Assembly: GCA_025358075.1 (NCBI GenBank)
Contig: JANYKU010000123.1
Span: 1-32,805, forward strand
Length of the DNA: 32,805 nucleotides
DNA from: Ilumatobacteraceae bacterium
GTDB lineage: Bacteria; Actinomycetota; Acidimicrobiia; Acidimicrobiales; Ilumatobacteraceae
Reading direction: 5' to 3'
Shown here: one piece after another, positions 8,301 through 14,161 of the stretch
Layout of the letters: each line of letters opens with the position of its first letter
Numbering within the stretch: position 1 is the first letter of the stretch
The notes under the pieces: model-generated
What the model was told of the DNA's origin: nothing
What the model saw: the letters and a program-made list of their open reading frames with translations, nothing else
Databases searched by the model: none
Program-made: the position numbers and the translations under genes

Positions 8301-10582
8301 AGGTTGCAGTTGGAACAGGCGCTCCGGTCGCATTCGACAAGCCCAACACGACCGCTGACCGCATGGGCGCTCTAGTTGCAGCGTTCACCCATCACACCGC
8401 GTTGGCCGGCAACACACTCGGCCTACCCGTCGGCGCACCCGCCGGCGTGTTCGAGGCGTCGCAGGATCCGATCATCGTCGGCCAGGCCGCTTACAACACG
8501 GCCTACGGTTCGAACTTCGCAGCCAGCGGCTGGTGCAACAGCCCGACCACCCCCAGCGCCCAGTGCGACGGGTTTGCCCGGGTCCAGGAGCAGAGTTTCG
8601 CTCCTACCCCTCCCGATACGACCCCGATGTTCAAGTTCAAGTTCGACGGCCTCGGGACGGCTCCGGCCGACCCCGCCGTGGCAAAACCACGGTTGGCAAT
8701 CCCGTTCGAGCCCAAGGGCATGCATGACGAGATGAACTCGGCCAACTTCGACGAGTATGGGCGTATGACCGCCAACATGGGTCTTGAAGCGCCCGGTGCC
8801 ACACCGCTACTGCAGAACATCATCCTGTTCCCCTACGTGAACCCGCCAACCGAGCGGCCACTCGACTCGACAGGGATGCCAAGCAGCCTCAAGGTGACAC
8901 CAATCTCCGTCGAGACGGACGGAACGCAGATCTGGAAGATAACTCACAACGGGGTCGACACGCACCCGATCCACTTCCACCTCTACGACGTCCAGATCCT
9001 CAACAGGGTCACGTGGGACAACATCATCATCCCGCCGGAACCGACTGAGCTCGGTTGGAAGGACACCGTGCGAGTCAGCCCGCTGGAGGACACAATCGTC
9101 GCACTTCGCCCGATCGTGCCAACCCTTCCGTTCGCCGTGCCCGACAGCGTTCGCCCGCTGAACCCGTCGTTGCCGCTTGGCGCGAGGGGCGACGTGGCCG
9201 GCCCGCTCGGGACCGAAGCCGGTTTCAACAACACCGACAACCTGGGCGACCCAATCGCGGCAATCGTCAACGTGGACTACAACTTCCGTTGGGAGTACGT
9301 CTTCCACTGCCACATCCTCAGCCATGAGGAAATGGACATGATGCGCCCCGTCGTAGTGGAAGTGAACTGGTCACTGCCAGCCGCACCAACTCTGGCGGCT
9401 CCTCCCCGACCAGGACCTGTCGTCCTGACGTGGACCGATGGAACACCCGTCAACTACCTCCAGCCGAGTACCTGGGCAAACCCCACCGTCGGCGCTGGGG
9501 GCAGCAACCCACAGGCTGAAATCGGCTTCCATGTCTGGCGGGCCCCGGTCGTCGCCGGTGTCACCGGTACGTTCGTGGACATCGGCAACACTCTGGCCAA
9601 CGTCGGCCTGACTTTCACCGACACCACTCTCACATTCGTCCCGACCACGACCTACGACTACAAGGTCAGTGCCCGGAACGTCGCCGGTGATACGTACTCG
9701 AGCACGACGCGGGTTGCAGGAATACCTACGACCACGACCGCCGTGACCAGCAGCGTCAACCCGTCGGGCGTCGGACAGAACGTGACATTCACTGCCACGG
9801 TCACTTCGACGACAGCCGGTGTGATAGCCGGAACGGTCCAGTTCCAGGACGGCGGCGTCAATCTCGGCGCACCAGTCGCACTCGCAGGTACCCCGGCGAC
9901 CGCCAGCTTCTCCACAACTAGCCTGGTGGGCGGCTCTCACTCGATCACCGCTGTCTACGCCGGCACCTCCTCCTTCTTCACCAGCACGAGCGCACCGCTC
10001 ACACAGGTGGTGAAGTTGGGGTCCACGACGGCCGTGACAAGCAACCGGCTTCCTTCGGGGAGTCCAGGACAGTTGGTGACGTTCACCGCAACGGTGACCA
10101 GCACGGTCGGCATTCCAGGCGGCACTGTCCGGTTCAACGTCGACGGCGTAAACGTCGGCAGTGCTCTGACGCTCAGCGCGCTGGGTACGGCAACGTACAC
10201 GACCAACACGCTGGTCGCAGGAAACCACAACGTCATTGCGGTGTACAACGGCAACCTCGTCTACATCGGCAGCACAAGCACGACGTTCATCCAGCCAATC
10301 AGGCTGGCGACGACGACTGCTGTGACGAGTAGTGGTAGCCCGTCTACCTTTGGCAACTCCGTGACCTTCACCGCAAGGGTGACTCCCACGGCGGCCACAG
10401 GAACGGTTCAGTTCACGGTCGACGGTGCCAACGTCGGCGGTCCCGTGGCGCTCGACCTAACCGGCCGGGCAACGCTGACAACCACCACCCTGGCAAGGGG
10501 GACTCGCACCATCGTGGGCATCTATAGCGGCTCTGCCAGCTACGGCACCAGCACTGGTACCCGCATCCAGATAGTGGTCTAA
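5372..10582 (+). CDS. Giant secreted CotA-like multicopper oxidase with GSGY repeats and Ig-like tail
   Basis: This 1,736-residue protein starts at ATG 5372 after GGAGGAA. Its signal peptide (about 8-32) implies export. Residues about 95-335 carry five copies of a motif like ITVTSPGSGYLAPPAVTI (101, 143, 232, 272, 320). The oxidase core (about 336-1340) follows CotA/bilirubin oxidase: KKFVDTLPG, HLHGGVTP (H558, H560), FYHDHAWGITRLNVYAG (H621, H623), GWKDTV, THPIHFHL (H1198, H1201, H1203) and FHCHILSHEEMDMMRP (H1312, C1313, H1314, H1318, axial M1323). All four copper sites are therefore present. The core is about twice the length of CotA (about 510 residues), with large insertions. A fibronectin-III-like domain (about 1345-1450) and three Ig-like repeats (about 1452, 1550 and 1646 to the end, each with VTFTATVT-type strands) complete it. 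It should oxidise phenols, bilirubin-like compounds or metals such as Mn(II) with reduction of O2; the substrate is not evident. No sortase or C-terminal anchor is seen. Confidence 0.93.
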   Translation: MSGKVSRKVWALLGAFGMVLTTGVLAIPSASTAKVAAAAPTFLPNDPTKVPHYFGPYSNWANSPQVLADAIVTITPQPLDPGTGATATATVAPKTGAITAITVTSPGSGYLAPPAVTIAAPGVTITSAAAATAVISSGAISSIAVDQAGFGFTAPSVAITRQLLDTTGAGATATASGGVDSATLVSGGVYEIQPIVQFGLPIDPLGTRATGTATMVSLDPLATIPTFTISEITVVDPGSGYATAPVVNIFDGSLTVNAPTPAVVTTTIDIGKINITAGGSLYTLAPDVTITDAAILGVGGTGDGALATATVALAGAVTQINVTTQGAGYLTPGLKKFVDTLPGLGAPTGTPQTSSNYIPVAVADQATYPGSDYYMIGLVQYRHKFAAQLPATLLRGYVQLSATPTAFPLINANLDPSLSGLPYVQSHLPDGTVVWGTPVFLPDGTRAYGMDLPRYLGPTIVANKDVPVRVLFRNLLPNGAAGDLFLPTDTTLMGSGTGPDAFPMDGNGVNLPTQLDANGVPFPMAVDKGLVTDGVRNPMCNNTPKDPTCYSENRATLHLHGGVTPWISDGTPHQWTTPAGDASNYPKGVSVSNVPDMPAPGPGAETFFYTNQQSARLMFYHDHAWGITRLNVYAGEAAGYVVTDPMEQSLIGTGGALAGLGTGTPLIIQDKTFVPDNIAQTDPTWNAAAWGGTGSLWTPHVYMPAQNPGSPTGMSAFGRWMYGPWFWPPARDVVHPPIANPYYDAFCDPATGQTAPIAPAVVGDPCEPQLIPATPNISVGMEAFNDTPIVNGTAYPTTTVNPTAYRYRILNAANDRFWNLSWYVADPRTGTLSEVALKPAEVAAAQTDPVVFPTPDTTWSPKGPSWVQIGTEGGFLPAPVIVPAHETTWIMDPTRFDVGNVDQHSLLLAPAERADVIVDFSQFRGKTLILYNDAPAAFPARVPGYDYYTGGPDLTPSGAPTTLPGYGPNTRTIMQVKVAVGTGAPVAFDKPNTTADRMGALVAAFTHHTALAGNTLGLPVGAPAGVFEASQDPIIVGQAAYNTAYGSNFAASGWCNSPTTPSAQCDGFARVQEQSFAPTPPDTTPMFKFKFDGLGTAPADPAVAKPRLAIPFEPKGMHDEMNSANFDEYGRMTANMGLEAPGATPLLQNIILFPYVNPPTERPLDSTGMPSSLKVTPISVETDGTQIWKITHNGVDTHPIHFHLYDVQILNRVTWDNIIIPPEPTELGWKDTVRVSPLEDTIVALRPIVPTLPFAVPDSVRPLNPSLPLGARGDVAGPLGTEAGFNNTDNLGDPIAAIVNVDYNFRWEYVFHCHILSHEEMDMMRPVVVEVNWSLPAAPTLAAPPRPGPVVLTWTDGTPVNYLQPSTWANPTVGAGGSNPQAEIGFHVWRAPVVAGVTGTFVDIGNTLANVGLTFTDTTLTFVPTTTYDYKVSARNVAGDTYSSTTRVAGIPTTTTAVTSSVNPSGVGQNVTFTATVTSTTAGVIAGTVQFQDGGVNLGAPVALAGTPATASFSTTSLVGGSHSITAVYAGTSSFFTSTSAPLTQVVKLGSTTAVTSNRLPSGSPGQLVTFTATVTSTVGIPGGTVRFNVDGVNVGSALTLSALGTATYTTNTLVAGNHNVIAVYNGNLVYIGSTSTTFIQPIRLATTTAVTSSGSPSTFGNSVTFTARVTPTAATGTVQFTVDGANVGGPVALDLTGRATLTTTTLARGTRTIVGIYSGSASYGTSTGTRIQIVV

Positions 10583-10624
10583 CCGATTGGTGCCCCGGCA
10601 CACGGGGCGCCGACGGCGGGTATA

Positions 10625-10657
10625 GGACGGGGAGGAGAGCTCAGCTCCTCCCCGTCC
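10625..10657 (+). terminator. Strong intrinsic terminator after the multicopper oxidase
   Basis: GGACGGGGAGGAG (10625-10637) and CTCCTCCCCGTCC (10645-10657) form a perfect 13-bp stem with a 7-nt loop, followed by TTCGTCGTT. It lies 43 bp after the oxidase stop and separates that gene from the insertion-sequence remnants. Confidence 0.85.
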
Positions 10658-10864
10658 TTCGTCGTTATCGATTCCGGGAATGAGTCTGTTGAGAGCTGGA
10701 TTCGGTCGAGCCCGATGAGGAAGCTGACGTCGAGGGTCTGTCAGGAGTTCTATGTAAAGCGGCGTGATCTGGACGTCCTGGATCTGTGGATAGGGGCGAG
10801 AAAAGATCATGTCCGTGTCGAGCAGCAACGAACGAGGTTCTCTGCTGCCGGCGGTGTCGGCGGG
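10658..10864. other. Non-coding stretch before the transposase remnants
   Basis: An open frame runs through on the plus strand from 10715, but only its part from about 10865 resembles a known protein. This stretch is either the decayed 5' part of that IS256-type transposase or unrelated sequence; I see no other feature. Confidence 0.4.
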
Positions 10865-10996
10865 GTTGAGGCTTTGATGAACCGGCCACTGGATCAGATC
10901 TATGGGGTGTTGTTGATCGATACGATCGTCATCAAAGTCCGCGATGTCCGACGGTCCATCCGACAAGACCATGTCGCCATCGGGGTCAACTTGGAC
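10865..10996 (+). pseudogene. IS256-family transposase remnant
   Basis: About 44 codons match the start of the IS256 (Mutator-type) catalytic domain: NRPLDQIYGVLLIDTIVIK, with the first catalytic Asp in LLID, then KVRD and HVAIGVNLD. The family continues with a GERDVLG-type segment and two more catalytic residues; none of that follows here. Intact transposases are about 400 residues, so this is a fragment. Confidence 0.7.
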
Positions 10997-11160
10997 TTCA
11001 GTCGAGCGACCAAGCAGCGACTTCTGGAGGGACCGCTTCTCATGATCACTCAGGAGGCGTTCATCGATGCGCTCGCGATAAGTCGTGCCGGGAGGGTGGG
11101 CCGCCGGCAATCCGAACTGTCGACGACGACCGCGTTGTTGACCCGAGGTGGGCGGACCGG

Positions 11161-12012
11161 TTGAACGTGTTGTTGATCGGCAACACGACGTCGTTGTTCG
11201 TCCGGTTCTTCGAAGCTGCGGGTGGTGTCCCGCAACTGTGTCGAACGGACCGGATAGGAGCTATTGAGCAGTCGCAAGGCCGCCGGTTCAAGTTGCATCC
11301 GCCGACGCTCGAGTTCGTCCGTCATCACGGCACCGGGATCAAGTCCTGTCAGGCTGGCGACGCGAAACGCGAAGGCAAGATCGAGCGCCCGTTCCGCGAC
11401 TTGTCCGAGTCGCCTTGGAGGAGCTCATCGCGTTCCCGGTGTCCCCCGCGACCTCAACGCATTGAACCATCGCGCACGACTCTGGGTCGACGAACGCGTC
11501 CACGACCGCCGGCATCGAACGACCGATGTTGCGCCAATCGAACGGTTTGCGTCAGAGCGCGGATTCCTGTGTCGGTTGCCGGCGCGTTGGTTCGACACCG
11601 ACTACGTCGAGGCCCGGCGAGTGCATCGAGCGTTGCCGTTCATCGAGTGGGAACGAGTCCCCTACTCAGTCCCGGCGGACTGCCTCGGCCAACTCGTCGA
11701 GGTCAGTAAACCCGTTGACAGCAACGCTGTGGAGCGTGTTGTGGGCCGGTCGTGTGGCCCCCCCCATCGCATCGCCTGCGATGGCCCTAGTGAAGTGTGG
11801 GTGGGGGACCCGACGCATCGAGTCGCGGCGGAGCTGTCCGCGCTGGTGCGCACGCGGCGCCGACACCTCCAACTCATCCGCGAGAATGAACCAACACCAC
11901 CCGCACCGGACGCGCGGATCGAGCTACCTGGCGGCGACTCGATGTCACCGCAACCGACCTCGCGGCGCGCTATGACAGCAGCGATCTCCGCGTCGAGGGT
12001 GATCTCGGGTGA
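11161..12012 (+). pseudogene. istA: IS21-family transposase IstA, multiply frameshifted, N-terminus missing
   Basis: The sequence follows the second half of IstA but switches frame several times. Frame 1 gives FFEAAGGVPQLCRTDR and CQAGDAKREGKIERPFRDL, which hold the catalytic Asp and Glu of the DDE domain. Near 11412 it moves through frame 3 (LEELIAFP) to frame 2 (GVPRDLNALNHRARLWVDER, RRHRTTDVAP, FDTDYVEARRVHRALPFIEW, VPYSVP). It leaves and re-enters frame near 11740-11800, and ends in frame 1 as RYDSSDLRVEGDLG and TGA at 12010-12012. The helix-turn-helix N-terminal part is absent. At least four indels are needed, so it is dead. The 4-bp overlap with the istB remnant preserves the usual istA-istB arrangement. 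Confidence 0.85.
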
Positions 12013-12480
12013 GCGCCGGTGTCTACGAACAGATCAAAGACGACCTCGGCTACCTGCAACTCGACCGAGCCGCCGAGGTGTTCGCAATCCTCGCCGAGCG
12101 AGGACCGCGGCCGACACCCTTGTCGCACGTCGAGTATCTGGCTTCGCCTGCTCGGCGAGCATGCCGACGCGACACGCAGTCGGCGACTCACCGCCACGCC
12201 TGCGTTTCGCCAGGTTCCCGTTCCGCACGACCATCGACAAGTTCGACTTCGCGTTCCAACCAACCGTCGACCGTCCATTCGTCGACGACCTCGCCACGTT
12301 GTGGTTCATGGAAGCCGGACGGCCGATCCTCTTCCTCGCCAGCCCGGCTGCGGCAAACCGCACCTCGCTGTCGCGCTCGCCACGCTCGCGGGCGAGGCCG
12401 GGTTCCGCGGCTACTCACCAACGCCGAAGAGAGGTCGGAGGCGAAGCTCAACCTCCCGAGTTGGGAAGCCACGACCGCGA
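12009..12480 (+). pseudogene. istB: IS21-family helper ATPase IstB, frameshifted and truncated
   Basis: A GTG at 12009 overlaps the end of istA and starts MSAGVYEQIKDDLGYLQLDR, the usual IstB beginning. Family sequence then moves between frames: GEHADATRSRRLTA in frame 1; FARFPFRTTIDKFDF, QPTVDRPFVDDLATL and GRPILFLA in frame 2; QPGCGKPHLAVALATLAGEA (Walker A, with Thr after Lys changed to Pro) in frame 1; NAEERSEAKLNL in frame 3. Similarity ends near 12480, so the Walker B half of the roughly 260-residue AAA+ protein is missing. Confidence 0.82.
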
Positions 12481-12622
12481 ATCTCGTTGATCACAGATCG
12501 CAACTTTTCGTTGATCGCCGACAACCCGTACGAATGAACGTAACGGTCACCGTCCAGACGTTGGCCACTCAGCTCGGCGACATCGACTTGAGGGATTCCG
12601 ACGCCGTCTCCTCGGCCGTGCC

Positions 12623-12766
12623 GTAGGCGAATCGGATGAAGCGTTCTGAACCGAATTCCTCCGTCGTCAACGGCCTCGCGGAGTCGACGGCGTCCGGCTG
12701 GTGATCTTCGAAGCTCACGAAGGACCGAAGAGCGCAGCACGCAAGACCTTGTGAGGGTCGAGCTGG
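12623..12766 (+). pseudogene. Second IS256/Mutator-family transposase remnant, different subgroup
   Basis: Frame 2 reads VGESDEAF, a stop where the family has Trp (TGA at 12647), then TEFLRRQRPRGVDGVRLVIF and EAHEGPKSAARKTL, another stop at 12752, then GSSW. This matches the family segment of the form DEAFWxEFLRSLxxRGLxGVRLVISDAHxGLKAAI. Similarity may start about 40 bases earlier (GFRRRLLGRA). It aligns with the IS1081-like subgroup rather than the subgroup of the 10865 remnant, so it comes from another element. The second catalytic Asp is changed (FEAH in place of SDAH). Confidence 0.7.
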
Positions 12767-12977
12767 CGACGCTCGCCGCAGACTCTTTGTCAAGGCCACG
12801 CGGCTGAAGGCGGAGACGGCGACCAGGCGATCGATCTGGTTGACGACCAGGTCGGCGTGCCCAGGCTGTCGATGAACTGCGACGAGAAAGCTCTCTCAAG
12901 GGAACTTGCTTACGCGAGGCAGCGTCGATGGCCACATCGTCGACATCTCCGATCGAGCTCAGGACTCCCGATGCGCG
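12767..12977. other. Stretch with no recognisable gene between IS remnant and terminator
   Basis: Open frames exist on both strands but none resembles a protein I can name, and none has a convincing RBS. It may be the decayed 3' end of the preceding IS256-type transposase. Confidence 0.4.
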
Positions 12978-13014
12978 GCGAAGGGGCCCATCGTGATGAG
13001 ACGGGCCCCTTCGC
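12978..13014 (-). terminator. Strong hairpin terminator after the second collagen-like gene
   Basis: GCGAAGGGGCCC (12978-12989) and GGGCCCCTTCGC (13003-13014) form a perfect 12-bp stem with a 13-nt loop. On the minus strand it begins 27 bp after the TGA of the collagen-like gene. There is no U-tract, as is common in actinobacteria. The symmetry would allow it to act in both directions. Confidence 0.8.
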
Positions 13015-13040
13015 TCGGCGGTTCGGGGTGCGAGAGGCGC

Positions 13041-14048
13041 TCAGCCCCGGGCGCCGTAAACCAAAGCGCCGGAAGCCGGGTCGACTCCGTTCACCAGGAT
13101 TTCCAACTGGCTGGGCCCGTTGGCGATCACGGCGAAGGCGATCTTGTATACGCCGGTGGTAGCTATCTGGATCTCGGATCCTCCGGGGTCGGCGACGATG
13201 CCGGTCGCCTGGCCGACGGTGTCGAACGTAACTGCAGTGCCGGTAGCGAGAGTCTCGGGAACCGTGTTGTTTGCATATGCGAAGGCGCCGGGAGCGTCCA
13301 TCCGCTCGACCACGATCCACGCATTGAGCTCGACATCCGTGCCACCTCGCGACACGGTGCTCAACACCACCGAATCGGTACCGGTTGGGCCGGACGCTTC
13401 GTTCGCCAGAGTAACGCTGTCTCCGGCGACCAAGCTGAGCATCGCCGTTCCATCGTTCGTTTCTGGACCGGGGGTTGTGCCGTTGGTGCCGTTGGTGCCG
13501 TCAGTGCCGTTGGTGCCGTTGGTGCCGTTGGTGCCAGGTGCTCCAGGTGCGCCGCCGGCGGGACTCGGTGCGTAGTAGCCCATCAGGTCAACAACGACAT
13601 TGACGGTGCCCTTCAAGTTGAAGATCCGCATCGAGTGATCGGCGAGGATGTTGACTGTCGCGCTGTTCGCCACCGCTCCCGCGTCAGTCCAGTTGATGGT
13701 CGAGGCCAGCGGGCGGGTGTCGGTGGAGGGGTACAGCGTCAGGAACGAGCCCTCGGTGCCATCGACAGCCGTGACGTTGATCGAGACGGCCGTGGCATCA
13801 GTCGGGAGGCCGGGGATCACCACGTCAAACGTGTCGCCGACGCCGAGTGGCGTGCTCCTTGTCCCGACCTGACTGGCTGGTCGGGTATCGAGCAATCGGG
13901 TCGTCGTCATGGGGTGAAAGGCCATCGCAGTCGCCGAGTCGGAAGAGGCCGCCAGCAGCACGCCGCTACCCGCCAGTGCCGTCACGCCCACTACTGCGGC
14001 GAGAAAGCGCCACCGTCGAAGAACAGGGGGTAGTTGAATCGTGGTCAT
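13041..14048 (-). CDS. Secreted collagen-like paralogue with circularly permuted C1q/BclA-like domain
   Basis: This 335-residue protein starts at ATG 14048-14046 after AAGGAG. It shares with the 3953-5092 protein the N-terminus (PPVLRRWRFLAAVVG... signal or anchor), the beta-sandwich domain (TRLLDTRPAS, FDVVIPGLPTDATAVSINVT, EGSFLTLYPS, LKGTVNVVVDLMGYYAPSP) and a collagen-like segment, here only about nine triplets, mostly GTN. The C-terminal domain has the two halves of its paralogue in reverse order. First comes the half with AMLSLVAGDSVTLANEASG and ELNAWIVVERMD, which ends the other protein. Then comes the half with FAYANNTVPETL, TGVYKIAFAVIANG and LEILVNGV, which begins the domain in the other protein. 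It ends GALVYGARG. In a jelly-roll fold the two ends are adjacent, so the order change need not abolish folding. A strong terminator follows. Function: surface or fibre protein (inference). Confidence 0.85.
   Translation of the reverse strand: MTTIQLPPVLRRWRFLAAVVGVTALAGSGVLLAASSDSATAMAFHPMTTTRLLDTRPASQVGTRSTPLGVGDTFDVVIPGLPTDATAVSINVTAVDGTEGSFLTLYPSTDTRPLASTINWTDAGAVANSATVNILADHSMRIFNLKGTVNVVVDLMGYYAPSPAGGAPGAPGTNGTNGTNGTDGTNGTNGTTPGPETNDGTAMLSLVAGDSVTLANEASGPTGTDSVVLSTVSRGGTDVELNAWIVVERMDAPGAFAYANNTVPETLATGTAVTFDTVGQATGIVADPGGSEIQIATTGVYKIAFAVIANGPSQLEILVNGVDPASGALVYGARG
13482..13535 (-). repeat. 9-bp tandem repeats encoding GTN triplets
   Basis: Six contiguous 9-bp units, five GTTGGTGCC and one variant GTCAGTGCC at 13500-13508, encode GTN/GTD collagen-type triplets of the minus-strand gene. 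Copy-number change would stay in frame. Confidence 0.9.
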
Positions 14049-14104
14049 TGGTGTCTCCTTGCGCGGCTTGGATCCGTCGCTCCTTACAACCTTCGACCGC
14101 GGCC

Positions 14105-14117
14105 CTGGTATAACCAG
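14105..14117 (-). promoter_or_regulatory. 13-bp palindrome upstream of the second collagen-like gene
   Basis: CTGGTATAACCAG has perfect 5-bp arms about a 3-base centre and lies 57 bp upstream of the start codon at 14048, in the 113-bp gap after the patatin-like gene. Read on the minus strand it contains TATACC, so it could be a -10-like box or an operator. A related GGTATACC palindrome lies upstream of otsA (32169-32176). No matching -35 was found at standard spacing. Confidence 0.25.
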
Positions 14118-14161
14118 TGCCGAAGGTCCTCGCCGAGCACGGCCAATGGGCACACGGCCAC

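Noticed and set aside
10865-12766. One IS256 element interrupted by an IS21 insertion
   Set aside because: The two IS256-type fragments match different subgroups and do not join into one transposase, so separate elements are more likely.
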